A stretch of DNA of 64,000 nt from contig NZ_JAFBCL010000001.1 of NCBI RefSeq assembly GCF_016907655.1, forward strand, positions 2,321,001 through 2,385,000. The letters are read 5' to 3'. Origin of the DNA: Saccharothrix algeriensis (lineage in GTDB: Bacteria; Actinomycetota; Actinomycetes; Mycobacteriales; Pseudonocardiaceae). This document shows, piece after piece, positions 24,062-34,197 of this stretch. The position numbers and the translations under genes were made by a program. The first letter of the stretch is position 1. Each line of letters begins with the position of its first letter. The notes under the pieces are model-generated. The model was not told the DNA's origin, searched no databases, and saw only the letters and a program-made list of their open reading frames with translations.

Positions 24062-26389
24062 GTGGAACTGCCGATCGCGGGGGTGCTGGACGAACTGGTG
24101 CGCACGCTGGCGGCGCACGGCTCGGCGGTGCTCGTCGCGCCGCCGGGCACCGGCAAGACGACCCTCGTGCCGCTCGCCCTGGAGGGCCGCGTCGTGGTCG
24201 CCGAACCCCGCCGCGTCGCCGCCCGCGCCGCCGCCGCGCGGATGGCGAGCCTGCTGGGCGAACCGGTGGGCCGCACCGTCGGCTACGCGGTGCGCGGCGA
24301 CCGCCGGACGTCCCGGGACACCCGCGTCGAGGTGGTGACCTCGGGGCTGCTGGTGCGGCGGCTGCAGCGCGACCCCGAGCTCGCCGGCGTCGGCACCGTG
24401 CTGCTCGACGAGTGCCACGAGCGGCACCTGGACGCGGACCTCCTGCTCGCCCTGCTGCTCGACGCGCGCGCCGGGCTGCGGCCGGACCTGCGGCTGCTGG
24501 CGACCTCGGCGACCGTCGCGGCCGACCGCCTGGCGGTGCTGCTCGGCGACGCCCCGGTGATCCGGGTGGACGCCCGGACCCACCCGGTCGAGGTGGCGCA
24601 CGTGCCGCCCGCGCGGTCCGAGCGCGTCGAGGCGACCGCCGTGCGGGCGGTCCGCCGCGCGCTGTCCGAAGTGGACGGCGACGTGCTGGTGTTCCTGCCC
24701 GGCGTCGCGGAGATCCGGCGCTGCGCGGCCCAGCTGGGCGGGGTGGACGTGGTGCCGCTGCACGGCCGGCTCGCCGCCGGCGCGCAGGACTCGGCGCTGG
24801 AGCCCGGCCCGCGGCGGCGGGTCGTGCTGGCCACCGCGATCGCGGAGTCGAGCCTGACGGTGCCCGGGGTGCGGGCGGTGGTCGACTCGGGGCTGTCCCG
24901 CGTGCCGCGCGTGGACCACCGGCGCGGGCTGGCCGGGCTGGCGACGGTGCGGGTGAGCGCGGCGGTGGCCGACCAGCGCGCCGGCCGCGCCGGGCGGGAG
25001 GCCCCCGGCCGGGTGTACCGGTGCTGGCCCGAGCACGAGCACGGCACGCTGCCCCGCTACCCCGAGCCGGAGATCCGCACCGCCGACCTGACCCGGCTGG
25101 CGCTGGAGCTGGCCTGCTGGGGCGTGCCCTCGGGCGAGGGCCTGAGCTGGTGGGACGCCCCGCCGCCGGGCGCGCTGGCGGCGGGGCGCGCCGTGCTGGC
25201 GGCGCTGGGCGCGCTCGACGGCGACGGCGGCGCGACCGACCGCGGTCGCCGGATGGCCGGCCTGGGCCTGCACCCGCGGCTGGCCCGGGCGCTGCTGGAC
25301 GGCGCCGCGCTGGTCGGCGCGCGCACGGCGGCCGAGGTCGTGGCCGTGCTGGACGACGAGCGCTCCGGCGACGGCGTGGAGCTGTCCTCGCGCCGCGCCG
25401 ACCCGCGCGAGGTGCGGCGGTTGGCGGCGCTGGTCGACGGCCCCGGTCCGGCGACCCCGCCCGCCGACGCCGGGGCGCTGGTCGTCGCGCTGGCCCACCC
25501 GGAGCGCCTGGCGCGCAGGCGGTCGCCGGGCTCGTCGACCTACCTGATGGCCGGCGGCACGGCCGTCGAGCTGCCGCCGGGCAGCGGCCTGGCCGACGCG
25601 CGGTGGCTGGCGGTCGCCGTCGCGGACCGGGAGCCCGGCCGCAGCCACGGCCGCGTCCGCCTGGCCGCCCGCGCCACCGAGGAGCTGGCCCGCCAGGCCG
25701 CGCCCGCCCTGCTCACCGAGGAGGACGACGTCCGGTGGGACGGCGACGTGGTCGCCGAGCGCGTCCGCAGGCTGGGCGCGATCACGCTGTCGGCCACGCC
25801 GCTGCGCACCCCCTCGGCGCTCCGGGCGGCGCTGCTGGCCGGGCTGCGCGCCGAGGGCCTGCACCTGCTGCGCTGGGACGCCGACGGCGTCCGCACCCGC
25901 GAGCGCATGGCGTTCCTGCACCGCGCGCTGGGCGACCCGTGGCCCGCCGTGGACGACGAGGCCCTGCTCGCCGTGATCGACCTCGGCGACGCGCGCCGGC
26001 GCGCCGACCTGGCGAGGATCAGCGGCGGGCAGGTGACCCGGCTGCTGCTGCCCTGGCCCGCCGCCGCGCGGTTCGACGCGCTCGCGCCCGACCGGCTGGA
26101 GGTGCCCTCGGGCTCCCGCGTCCGGGTCGACTACTCGGGCCCGGAGCCGGTCCTGCCGGTGAAGGTGCAGGAGGTCTTCGGGTGGACCGACACGCCCAGG
26201 GTGGCCGACGGACGCGTGCCGGTGGTGCTGCACCTGCTCTCCCCCGCCGGCCGCCCGACCGCCGTGACCGGGGACCTGGCGTCGTTCTGGCGCACCGGCT
26301 ACCCGCGGGTGCGGGCCGAGCTGCGCGGCCGGTACCCGAAGCACCGCTGGCCGGAGGACCCGCTGACCGCGCCGCCCGCCCGCCGCTGA
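24062..26389 (+). CDS. hrpB: ATP-dependent helicase HrpB
   Basis: This 775-residue DEAH-box helicase starts at a GTG at 24062. The motifs in order are: motif I GTGKTT (near 30), Ia EPRRVAAR, II DECH (LLDECHERHLDADL), III TSATV, IV FLPGVAEI, V ATAIAESSLTVPG and VI QRAGRAGR. HrpB-type C-terminal domains follow (HA2, the OB/winged region and the HrpB_C tail ending near PKHRWPEDP). It is slightly shorter than the E. coli enzyme of about 810 residues. The role is in RNA remodelling, with no strong phenotype known in bacteria. Confidence 0.9.
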   Translation: MELPIAGVLDELVRTLAAHGSAVLVAPPGTGKTTLVPLALEGRVVVAEPRRVAARAAAARMASLLGEPVGRTVGYAVRGDRRTSRDTRVEVVTSGLLVRRLQRDPELAGVGTVLLDECHERHLDADLLLALLLDARAGLRPDLRLLATSATVAADRLAVLLGDAPVIRVDARTHPVEVAHVPPARSERVEATAVRAVRRALSEVDGDVLVFLPGVAEIRRCAAQLGGVDVVPLHGRLAAGAQDSALEPGPRRRVVLATAIAESSLTVPGVRAVVDSGLSRVPRVDHRRGLAGLATVRVSAAVADQRAGRAGREAPGRVYRCWPEHEHGTLPRYPEPEIRTADLTRLALELACWGVPSGEGLSWWDAPPPGALAAGRAVLAALGALDGDGGATDRGRRMAGLGLHPRLARALLDGAALVGARTAAEVVAVLDDERSGDGVELSSRRADPREVRRLAALVDGPGPATPPADAGALVVALAHPERLARRRSPGSSTYLMAGGTAVELPPGSGLADARWLAVAVADREPGRSHGRVRLAARATEELARQAAPALLTEEDDVRWDGDVVAERVRRLGAITLSATPLRTPSALRAALLAGLRAEGLHLLRWDADGVRTRERMAFLHRALGDPWPAVDDEALLAVIDLGDARRRADLARISGGQVTRLLLPWPAAARFDALAPDRLEVPSGSRVRVDYSGPEPVLPVKVQEVFGWTDTPRVADGRVPVVLHLLSPAGRPTAVTGDLASFWRTGYPRVRAELRGRYPKHRWPEDPLTAPPARR

Positions 26390-26457
26390 CCGGGCGCACC
26401 CGATCGGGCGCATCGCGAAACCGGCTCGGCCCGCTGGTGCGGGCCGGGCCGGTCGGG

Positions 26458-26831
26458 TGGTGGAGGTGCCGGGAATCGAACCCGGGTCCTCTGCCGCTTC
26501 ATCAAGGCTTCTCCGTGCGCAGTCCGCTGTGCCTCTGCTCGGCCCCGGCGATCACGCGGACAAGTCGCCGTGGCGGGCCCAGTCACTGTGAGTGTCCCTA
26601 GCGCTCCCCGTGACCGGGAACGAAGGTCAGCCCCCTAGCTGATGCCAGCATCCGGAGCGGAGGCACCTCCGGGCTGACAGCTCACTCTCCTAGCCTCAGG
26701 CGGCGAGGGAGTAAGCGGCCTGGTCGTTAGACTCGGCGCTTATTGGTTTGCGATGACGCTTGCGGTGGTCTCTCGCCTGCACCGGCACGCTTCCCTTGAA
26801 TCAACGCACAAAGTCGAAACCGTTCACCCCC
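26458..26831 (-). ncRNA. ssrA: Transfer-messenger RNA (tmRNA)
   Basis: The minus strand starts GGGGGTGAACGGTTTCGAC, the typical tmRNA 5' end, and finishes with a T arm (GGTTCGATTCCCGGCACCTCC) and an encoded CCA at 26458-26460. The 5' GGGGGTG pairs with CACCTCC. The tag frame reads AESNDQAAYSLAA and a TGA, near 26695-26740, with the usual actinobacterial LAA end. Pseudoknot-forming GC blocks follow. It rescues stalled ribosomes together with SmpB, whose gene lies 2.5 kb away. Confidence 0.93.
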
Positions 26832-27007
26832 TGGTCCGGGTACTGCGTCCGCCCATCATAACGCGTCCGGGCCCCCGGCTCATTCCCGATACCGCGCGCG
26901 GACGCCGGTAGGGCTGTCCCCACCCCGCGAACGGCGGACGACCTGATGGTTCCCGCCCGGGGGACGGGCGATGCTGGTCGCGTACATCGGGTGCGAAGGT
27001 GGGGAAC

Positions 27008-28258
27008 ATGACTGTGCGGGACATCCCGGGCATCGCGCGGACCAGCGGGTACTTCCTGCTCAACCTGGTCACCGGGCTCTTCTGGTTCAGCCTGCTGGTG
27101 CCGCTGCTCGTGGTCAGCATCGGCACGATGGTGGTGTGGGTCGGCTTCCCGCTGCTGGTGCTGACGCTGGTGCTGGCCCGGGGCGCGGCGACCGCCGAGC
27201 GGGCGTGGCTGCGCGCGACGCTGGGGGTGGACATCCCCCGCCCGTACCGGCCGCTGCCGGCGGGCCCGCCGCTCCAGCGGGCGAAGGCGCTGGTCACCGA
27301 CCCGGCGACGTGGCGCGACTTCGGCTACTGGCTGCTGATGCTGCCGCTGGGCATGGTGGAGTTCACACTGGCCGTCGGCCTGTGGTCGGCCGTGCTGGGC
27401 CTGGCGCTCTTCCCCTTCTACTTCCAGTGGCTGCCCGCCGACCTCGAGGTCACGGTCGGCAGCGCGGTGTGGCCGGTGGACTCGATGGCCGACGCCCTGC
27501 CCCTCACCGTCGCCGGCATCCTGCTCGGCCTGGTCTCCCTCCCCCTGTTCCGGGCCCTGGGCCGGGGCCACGCGGCGCTGGCGCGCGCCGTCCTCGGGCC
27601 GTCCCGGACGAGCCTGCTGGAGGCCAGGGCCGACCACCTCAGCGCCAGCCGGGCGCGGGGCGTGGAAGCCGCGGAGGCCGAGCGCCGGCGCATCGAGCGC
27701 GACCTGCACGACGGCGCCCAGCAGCGCCTGGTCGCGGTCGCCATGGGCCTGGGCCGGGCGCGCGGCAAGCTGGACAGCGACCCGGACGGCGCGGCCGAGC
27801 TGATCGCCGAGGCGCACGCCGACGCCAAGCTCGCCATCTCGGAGCTGCGCGACCTCGCCCGCGGCATCTACCCGTCGGTGCTGGGCGACCGGGGCCTGGA
27901 CGCGGCCCTGTCGTCGCTGGCCGCCAGGTGCCCGATCCCGGTGGACGTCTCGGTGGACGTCGAGCCGCGCCCGTCGACGGCCGTGGAGAGCACCGCGTAC
28001 TTCACCGTCGCCGAGGCGCTGACCAACATCGCCAAGCACTCGGGCGCCACGCGGGCGCAGGTGCGGGTGGCGCGGACGGGGAACTCGGTGGTGGTCGAGG
28101 TGACCGACGACGGCCGCGGCGGCGCGGAGGTGCGCCCGGGAGGTGGCCTGGCGGGCCTGGCGGACCGGGCTGCGACCATTGACGGCGTGGTCGTGGTGGT
28201 CAGCCCCGCCGGGGGGCCGACCGTGATCCGGACGGAGCTGCCGTGCGCGTGGTCATAG
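27008..28258 (+). CDS. Sensor histidine kinase of the NarL/DesK type
   Basis: This 416-residue protein has four hydrophobic segments (about 12-60 and 108-185) that form a sensor region with little extracytoplasmic loop. A HisKA_3 dimerisation domain follows, with phospho-acceptor His in ERDLHDGAQQRL (near residue 238). The HATPase has N box EALTNIAKHS and G box DDGRGGAEVRPGGGLAGL. ATG 27008 is chosen with a GGTGGGG upstream; a GTG at 26999 is an alternative. It overlaps the response regulator start by 16 bases. The signal is unknown; the small sensor suggests a membrane or intramembrane stimulus. Confidence 0.88.
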   Translation: MTVRDIPGIARTSGYFLLNLVTGLFWFSLLVPLLVVSIGTMVVWVGFPLLVLTLVLARGAATAERAWLRATLGVDIPRPYRPLPAGPPLQRAKALVTDPATWRDFGYWLLMLPLGMVEFTLAVGLWSAVLGLALFPFYFQWLPADLEVTVGSAVWPVDSMADALPLTVAGILLGLVSLPLFRALGRGHAALARAVLGPSRTSLLEARADHLSASRARGVEAAEAERRRIERDLHDGAQQRLVAVAMGLGRARGKLDSDPDGAAELIAEAHADAKLAISELRDLARGIYPSVLGDRGLDAALSSLAARCPIPVDVSVDVEPRPSTAVESTAYFTVAEALTNIAKHSGATRAQVRVARTGNSVVVEVTDDGRGGAEVRPGGGLAGLADRAATIDGVVVVVSPAGGPTVIRTELPCAWS

Positions 28259-28887
28259 CCGAGGACTCGGTGCTGCTCAGGGTGGGCGTGCAACGCCTGC
28301 TCGCCGACGAGGGCATCGAGACCGCGGCGGCGGTGGAGGACGGCGAGGCCCTGCTCGCCGCCGTCGACGAGCACCGGCCGGACCTGGCCATCGTCGACGT
28401 GCGGATGCCGCCGACGTTCACCGACGAGGGCCTGCGGGCGGCGATCGCGGCGCGCAAGCGGATCCCGGACCTGCCGGTCCTCGTGCTGTCGCAGTACGTG
28501 GAGGAGCGCTACGCCGTCGAACTGCTGGCGGGCGGGGCGAACGGCGTCGGCTACCTGCTCAAGGAGCGGGTGGCCGACGTCTCGGAGTTCGTGGCGGCGG
28601 TCCGCCGCGTCGCCGCGGGCGGCACCAGCATCGACCACGAGGTCATCACCCAGCTGATGGTGCGCAGCAAGCGCAACCCGGTCGACTCCCTGACCCAGCG
28701 CGAGCGCGAGGTCCTGGGGCTGATGGCGGAGGGCCTGTCCAACACGGCCATCGCCAGGTCCCTGGTCGTCTCCGACGGCGCGGTGGAGAAGCACGTGGGC
28801 AACATCTTCGCGAAGCTCGGCCTGGAGCCGAGCACCTCGGAGCACCGCCGGGTGCGCGCCGTCCTGGCCTTCCTGAACCTGGGCTGA
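28243..28887 (+). CDS. LuxR/NarL-family response regulator
   Basis: This 214-residue protein has a receiver with acidic pocket ED (residues 6-7), phospho-acceptor Asp in LAIVDVRMPP (near 51) and Lys in YLLKERV (near 105). A LuxR-type HTH follows (LTQREREVLGLMAEGLSN...AVEKHVGNIFAKLGL). The GTG start lies inside the kinase gene's 3' end, a coupled arrangement. It is the cognate partner of the kinase. The target genes are not visible. Confidence 0.9.
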   Translation: MRVVIAEDSVLLRVGVQRLLADEGIETAAAVEDGEALLAAVDEHRPDLAIVDVRMPPTFTDEGLRAAIAARKRIPDLPVLVLSQYVEERYAVELLAGGANGVGYLLKERVADVSEFVAAVRRVAAGGTSIDHEVITQLMVRSKRNPVDSLTQREREVLGLMAEGLSNTAIARSLVVSDGAVEKHVGNIFAKLGLEPSTSEHRRVRAVLAFLNLG

Positions 28888-28935
28888 CCCCGCCCCGGTC
28901 GGGTCGCGCGCGAGGACGCCGACCGGGCTGCGCCG

Positions 28936-29096
28936 GGGGGGCTCCGCGCGAAGGGGCAGGCCCGCGCGGTGGCGGCGGCGGTCGACGCGCTGGGCCGGGG
29001 GGCTCCGCGCGAAGGGGCAGGCCGCTCGTAGCCCGAGTACGGCTCGACCTTGCGCGAGCGGGCCCCGCGCGGGGCTTCGCGCGTAGGGGCAGGCCG
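28936..29096 (+). repeat. Three spaced copies of a ~26-bp GC-rich repeat
   Basis: A unit of the form GGGGGCTCCGCGCGAAGGGG followed by CAGGCC begins near 28936, 28997 and 29070. The third copy is diverged (GGGGCTTCGCGCGTAGGGGC). Spacings of 61 and 73 bases separate them. They occupy the gap between the response regulator and smpB, which otherwise holds no gene (28888-29290). Confidence 0.7.
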
Positions 29097-29290
29097 CCCT
29101 CGACCGGGTGACGTGCGGGACTCTGCGCCCTCTCGGGACGGGCCGGCGCGTGGCCTCCGGCCCCCGGCACCAGTATCCCACGTCACACCGACACCCCGGC
29201 GCGCGAAAGCTGAGAGCCCCCTCGGACGCCGCAGCGGCGCCGGCCTGGGCGAAAGCCCCGGCCGACGCCGCGCACCGGCTCGGCGGAACC

Positions 29291-29767
29291 TCAGTAACGG
29301 CCCTTCAGCGCACGCCCGTGCGCCTTCTGGATCTCCCGCTGGGCGTCCCGCTTGGCGATGTCCTGCCGCTTGTCGTAAGCCTTCTTGCCGCGCGCCAGCG
29401 CCAGCTCGACCTTGACGTACCCGTCCTTGAAGTACATCTGCAGCGGGATCAGCGACAGACCGCTCTCCTTGGTCTTGCCGATCAACCGCTCGATCTCCTT
29501 GCGGTGCAGCAGGAGCTTGCGCTTGCGGCGCACCTCGTGGTTGGTCCACGTCCCGGCGACGTACTCCGGGATGTGCAGCGCGTGCAGCCAGACCTCGCCG
29601 TCGTCGACCTGGCCGAACGCGTCCACCAGCGACGCCCGGCCCATGCGCAGGCTCTTGACCTCCGTGCCGACGAGCACGACACCCGCTTCGAAGGTGTCCA
29701 GGATGGTGTAGTCGTGCCGAGCCTTGCGGTTCGACGCGATCACCTTCTGACCGCGTTCCTTGACCAT
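29291..29767 (-). CDS. smpB: SsrA-binding protein SmpB
   Basis: This 158-residue protein has the SmpB OB-fold and tail: [20 protein letters not shown] at the start, [27 protein letters not shown] and the basic C-terminus ([20 protein letters not shown]). It binds the tRNA-like part of tmRNA and delivers it to stalled ribosomes. The ATG at 29767 is the usual start. It follows ftsX by 45 bases in the same direction, as in many actinobacteria. Confidence 0.95.
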   Translation of the reverse strand: MVKERGQKVIASNRKARHDYTILDTFEAGVVLVGTEVKSLRMGRASLVDAFGQVDDGEVWLHALHIPEYVAGTWTNHEVRRKRKLLLHRKEIERLIGKTKESGLSLIPLQMYFKDGYVKVELALARGKKAYDKRQDIAKRDAQREIQKAHGRALKGRY

Positions 29768-29812
29768 GTCGAAAACCTTACGTGAGCACGCCAGTCCTTA
29801 TGCGGCGGCGAG

Positions 29813-30712
29813 TCACAGCCGAACGTAGAGCCGCAGCGTCACGTAGCCGGTCAGCGCGGAGATGAAGACCGCCACGCCGAGCAGGATCGGCGAGATGATC
29901 ACGACGTCCAGCATCCCCATCGGCGGCAGGATCTGCGAGGTGAACAGGTCCCCGGAGACCTTGGTCGCGCCGAACACCATCAGCGCCAGGCCGCCCACGC
30001 CGACGATCGCGCCGATGACGCCGGCGACCACCGCCTCGATGAGGAACGGCAGCTGGGTGTACCAGCGGGTGGCGCCCACCAGGCGCATGATGCCCACCTC
30101 GGTGCGCCGCGTGAACGCCGACACCTGGATGGTGTTGGAGATCAGCAGCAGCGCCGCCAGCGCCTGGACCAGCGCCAGCACGAGCACCATGTTGCGCAGC
30201 CCGTTGAACACGTCCAGCAGCCGGCTCAGGAACTCGCCCTGGTCGTTGACCGCCTTCACGCCGGCCTTGCCGGAGAACGCCTGCACGATCACGCCCGCCC
30301 GCTCCGGGTTCTCCAGCTTCACCCGGAACGTGGCGGGGATGGCCTCGGGCCGCGCGAGCTTCACCAGCTCGGGCTGGGCCTCGAAGATCTGCTTGAACCG
30401 CTCGAAGCCCTTCTCGCGGTTCTCGTAGACGACCGCGTCCACCCCGGACGTCGCCTCCAGCGCGTTGCGCAGGCCCGCGCACGGCTGCTGCGCGCAGTCC
30501 TTGTCGCTCGCGCTGACGTCGTTGGTGAGCAGGACCGACACCTCGAGCTTGCTCTGGTAGTTGTCCTGCATCTTGTCGACCATGCGGACGATGAGCAGAC
30601 CACCGCCGAGCAGGCCGAGCGAGATCGCGGTCGTGAGGATCATCGCGATGGTCATCGTGACGTTCCGGCGCAGGCCGGTGACGACCTCGCTGAACACGAA
30701 GCTGGTACGCAT
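29813..30712 (-). CDS. ftsX: Cell-division permease-like protein FtsX
   Basis: This is a 299-residue protein with four transmembrane segments (near 20-40, 170-190, 222-245 and 270-292). The large extracytoplasmic domain between TM1 and TM2 contains two cysteines (DKDCAQQPCAG). The conserved NTIQVSAFTRRTEVGIMRLVGA segment follows TM2. FtsX with FtsE activates peptidoglycan hydrolases at the septum (RipC in mycobacteria). ATG 30712. It lies 42 bases after ftsE. Confidence 0.95.
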   Translation of the reverse strand: MRTSFVFSEVVTGLRRNVTMTIAMILTTAISLGLLGGGLLIVRMVDKMQDNYQSKLEVSVLLTNDVSASDKDCAQQPCAGLRNALEATSGVDAVVYENREKGFERFKQIFEAQPELVKLARPEAIPATFRVKLENPERAGVIVQAFSGKAGVKAVNDQGEFLSRLLDVFNGLRNMVLVLALVQALAALLLISNTIQVSAFTRRTEVGIMRLVGATRWYTQLPFLIEAVVAGVIGAIVGVGGLALMVFGATKVSGDLFTSQILPPMGMLDVVIISPILLGVAVFISALTGYVTLRLYVRL

Positions 30713-30754
30713 CGGGGGGAACGTTCCTCAGGGGTCGGGGGTTGAGGGTGGTCT

Positions 30755-31444
<690 letters not shown>

Positions 31445-31469
31445 GACGGGGGAGTCTACCCGTGAGCCG

Positions 31470-31520
31470 GGTAAAGCCTCCGCTTCGCCCGTCCGGCGGC
31501 GGGGAAACGGGGGCTTTACC
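31470..31520 (-). terminator. Hairpin between prfB and ftsE
   Basis: GGTAAAGCC (31470-31478) and GGCTTTACC (31512-31520) can pair around a GC-rich loop of 33 bases. It could partially end prfB transcripts before ftsE. There is no strong T-run, so efficiency is uncertain. Confidence 0.45.
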
Positions 31521-31532
31521 GATCCGGGAGCC

Positions 31533-32636
31533 CTATGAAGCCTGCTGCTGCTTGCGCCAGCGGATGCCCGCTTCGAGGAAGTCGTCGATCTCGCCGTCGA
31601 GCACCGCGGAGGGGTTCCCGACCTCGTGCTCGGTGCGCAGGTCCTTGACCATCTGGTACGGGTGCAGGACGTAGGAGCGCATCTGGTTGCCCCAGCTGGA
31701 GCCCGAGTCCTTCAGGGCGTCCATCCTGGCCTGCTCCTCCTGCCGCTGGCGCTCCAGCAGCTTCGCCTGCAGGACCGCCATGGCGGTGGCCTTGTTCTGC
31801 AGCTGGGAGCGCTCGTTCTGGCAGGACACCACGATGCCGGTCGGGATGTGGGTCAGCCGGACGGCCGAGTCGGTGGTGTTCACGCCCTGGCCGCCGGGGC
31901 CGGACGAGCGGTAGACGTCGACCCGCAGGTCCTTCTCGTCGATGTCGACGTGGTCGGTCTGCTCGACCACCGGCACGACCTCGACGCCCGCGAACGACGT
32001 CTGGCGGCGCCCCTGGTTGTCGAACGGCGAGATGCGCACCAGCCGGTGCGTGCCCTGCTCGACGCTCAGCGTGCCGTACGCGTACGGCGCGGTGACGCGG
32101 AACGTCGCGGACTTGATGCCCGCCTCCTCCGCGTAGGAGGTGTCGAAGACGTCCACGGCGTAGCCGTGGCGCTCGGCCCACCGCGAGTACATGCGCAGCA
32201 GCATCTCGGCGAAGTCCGCCGCGTCCACGCCGCCCGCCTCGGCCCGGATGGTGACCAGCGCGTTGCGCTCGTCGTACTCCCCGGACAGCAGCGTGCGGAC
32301 CTCCAGCGAGGAGATCTCCTCGCGCAGCTTGGCGCGCTCGGCGTCGGCCTCGGCCAGGCTGCCCGCGTCGCCCTCGTCCTCGGCCAGCTCGTAGAGCACG
32401 CCGAGGTCGTCCAGGCGGTCGCGCAGGCCGACGACGCGGCGCAGCTCGCCCTGCTTGTGCGACAGCTGGCTGGTGACCCGCTGCGCCTTCTCCTGGTCGT
32501 CCCACAGGTCGGGCCGGGCCGCGGCCTCCTCCAGCTCCGCGACCTGGGCGCGCAGCGAAGCGAGGTCCATCACCGCCTCGATGCTCGCGAGGGTGGCGGA
32601 GAGGTCCTTGATGTCTGCTTCGACGTCCGGGTTCAC
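31533..32636 (-). CDS. prfB: Peptide chain release factor 2
   Basis: This 367-residue RF2 has the stop-recognition tripeptide SPF ([13 protein letters not shown]) for UGA/UAA and the catalytic GGQ in [20 protein letters not shown]. The frame is continuous from [12 protein letters not shown]. The programmed +1 frameshift of many bacteria is therefore absent, as usual in actinobacteria. It is upstream of ftsE in the same direction, the usual actinobacterial order. Confidence 0.96.
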   Translation of the reverse strand: MNPDVEADIKDLSATLASIEAVMDLASLRAQVAELEEAAARPDLWDDQEKAQRVTSQLSHKQGELRRVVGLRDRLDDLGVLYELAEDEGDAGSLAEADAERAKLREEISSLEVRTLLSGEYDERNALVTIRAEAGGVDAADFAEMLLRMYSRWAERHGYAVDVFDTSYAEEAGIKSATFRVTAPYAYGTLSVEQGTHRLVRISPFDNQGRRQTSFAGVEVVPVVEQTDHVDIDEKDLRVDVYRSSGPGGQGVNTTDSAVRLTHIPTGIVVSCQNERSQLQNKATAMAVLQAKLLERQRQEEQARMDALKDSGSSWGNQMRSYVLHPYQMVKDLRTEHEVGNPSAVLDGEIDDFLEAGIRWRKQQQAS

Positions 32637-32687
32637 GGCAGAAGATTACGCCAGGACCGGTCGCGCAGCGCGACCGGTCGGCGCCCC

Positions 32688-33188
32688 TCAGGCCGTCGGG
32701 ATGGCGTCGAGCAGCTTGAGCACGGCCTTGGCGTGGGCCAGGCCGAACTCGGCGACCGCCTTGGCGTAGGCGTCCTCCGCGGTCTTCACCGCCGTCCGGG
32801 CGGCCTCCTGGTCGGCGGTGTAGCCGGCGCGCGCCGCGTCCACCAGCGATTGGCGCTGCTTGGCGGTGAGCGAGCCGGCGTGCACCAGCCGGAGGATCAG
32901 CGGGCTGCGCAGGTGGTCCGGGCCGGGCTCGGACAGCAGCCAGTTCTTGAAGGCCCGCTTGCCCGCGGCCGTCAGGACGTACTGCTGGCTGGAGCGGGGC
33001 CCCTGCTTCCCGAGGCGCAGCAGGCCCGCGTCAGCCAACGCGGGCAGCTCGCGGTAGACCTGGCTGCGGGTGACGCTGAAGAACGCACCGAAGCGCTCCC
33101 CGGCCTCAGCCACGAGCTGGCCACCGGTCTTGGGTCCGTCGTGCAGCAGCCCGAGGAGGGCGGCGGCAGTAGCGTTCAGGTCCGACAC
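32688..33188 (-). CDS. PadR family transcriptional regulator
   Basis: This 166-residue protein has a PadR winged helix in the first 90 residues: ALLGLLHDGPKTGGQLVAEA, recognition helix SVTRSQVYRELPALADAGLL, wing GPRSSQQYVLTAAG. A helical dimerisation tail follows (AGYTADQEAARTAVKTAEDAY). GTG 33188 gives VSDLNATAAALLG. PadR proteins repress small-molecule-responsive transporters or enzymes; no target is apparent nearby, apart from itself. Confidence 0.8.
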   Translation of the reverse strand: MSDLNATAAALLGLLHDGPKTGGQLVAEAGERFGAFFSVTRSQVYRELPALADAGLLRLGKQGPRSSQQYVLTAAGKRAFKNWLLSEPGPDHLRSPLILRLVHAGSLTAKQRQSLVDAARAGYTADQEAARTAVKTAEDAYAKAVAEFGLAHAKAVLKLLDAIPTA

Positions 33189-33566
33189 GACACCAACGGT
33201 GCCACTTCCGGGTGCAGCTGTCCACAATGGTCAACCGTTCTGTCCACAGTGGCTGATCACGGGCTAGCGGAGTTGGGCCAAGCGGAGCAACGAGAAGCTC
33301 CGTTGCGTGACGGCCCGTTGATCAACGCCACGCTTTCGGCCGCTTGACCGGAATTTCCCACCTCGGCTGGAAAGACCTTGCCGCACAACGGGAACCGCAC
33401 TTTTGCGTTCACCCGAACGGCCGGCGGGAGGTGACTGGCCGCGCTGTTGGTCTTGGTCGGAGCGGCCCCGCTTAGCACAACTCGGTGATGTCGGGCCTCT
33501 GATCTGGCGGATACCGCCGGTGGTGGGATCATCACTCATCGTAGGCAGTTCTCTGGGAGGTGCGTG
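33189..33566. other. Divergent intergenic region (378 bases)
   Basis: This separates the PadR gene from the small zinc-ribbon gene. It contains the promoters of both but no frame with convincing coding character. GCGGAGCAACGAGAAGCTCCG at about 33282-33302 can fold, but it is not clearly a terminator. Confidence 0.35.
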
Positions 33567-33761
33567 GTGGGCATCAAGTGGATGGAGAACAAGGTCGTCA
33601 AGAACGCGAAGGCGTGGGCGAGCGGCTCGGTGCCGAACCCGGCCGGCAAGGACGAGTGCATGGTGTGCGGCAAGCAGATCCGCCGCCACCGCACGGTCAC
33701 CGGCGAGGGCCGGGTGTGCTCGCTGGTCTGCGCGCAGTACTGGGCGGAGAACATGAGCTGA
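33567..33761 (+). CDS. Small zinc-ribbon-like protein
   Basis: This 64-residue basic protein has two cysteine pairs, CMVCGKQIRRH and CSLVC, spaced as in treble-clef or zinc-ribbon folds, and ends AQYWAENMS. GTG 33567 is six bases after GGGAGG; an adjacent in-frame GTG at 33564 is possible. I do not recognise a family name. Such proteins can bind RNA or ribosomes; the neighbouring initiator tRNA gene is convergent and probably unrelated. Confidence 0.6.
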   Translation: MGIKWMENKVVKNAKAWASGSVPNPAGKDECMVCGKQIRRHRTVTGEGRVCSLVCAQYWAENMS

Positions 33762-33773
33762 CCCCGCACGAGC

Positions 33774-33811
33774 GAAAGGCCCCCCTCTCCGGTCGGAGAG
33801 GGGGGCCTTTC
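33774..33811. terminator. Bidirectional intrinsic terminator
   Basis: GAAAGGCCCCCCTCTCC pairs perfectly with GGAGAGGGGGGCCTTTC around a four-base loop. It ends the zinc-ribbon gene on the plus strand and the initiator tRNA on the minus strand. Confidence 0.85.
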
Positions 33812-33817
33812 GCGCAG

Positions 33818-33891
33818 TAGCGGGGACAGGATTTGAACCTGCGACCTCTGGGTTATGAGCCCAGCGAGCTACCGAGCTGCTCCACCCCGCG
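33818..33891 (-). tRNA. Initiator tRNA-fMet (CAT), copy 1
   Basis: A 74-base cloverleaf. CGCGGGG begins the acceptor arm and pairs with CCCCGCT except at the first pair. The anticodon stem CTGGG/CCCAG has the three G-C pairs that mark initiator tRNAs, with loop CTCATAA. The T arm is CAGGTTCAAATCCTG. CCA is not encoded. Confidence 0.94.
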
Positions 33892-34153
33892 TCGTAGGAC
33901 CAACTATACACACCCCCGCACCCCCCTTTTCACCACCCCCCTGATTCCCGGTTCCCCCAGCTCCGGACCCCCACGCGCAAACGCCCGACCGCACCACACA
34001 CGAAACACACCCGACCGCACCCACACACGCAAACACGCCCGACCGCCCCTCCTCCCCCCGGTGCATGCAAACGCGCCCAGCCGGCCGGGGGTGCAGGGGG
34101 CGAAGCCCTCCTGCGCGGGGTTCGGGGGCCGCGCCCCCGATGTGAAATGCGAA

Positions 34154-34191
34154 AAAGCCCTGCCTGCGAACTCCACAGGCAAGGCTTTCCC
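34154..34191 (-). terminator. Terminator after the second initiator tRNA
   Basis: AAAGCC...TGCCTG pairs with CAGGCA..GGCTTT with one bulge, just beyond the tRNA 3' end on the minus strand. A short run of T follows in TTTTTC. The spacer beyond it (33892-34150) is strikingly C-rich on the plus strand and holds no gene. Confidence 0.65.
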
Positions 34192-34197
34192 ACTTTG

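Noticed and set aside
28936..29096. Possible CRISPR array
   Set aside because: Only three diverged copies, unequal spacing, no cas genes; a repeat but not CRISPR.
31533..32700. Programmed frameshift in prfB
   Set aside because: The frame is continuous from the first codon and no early in-frame TGA occurs.
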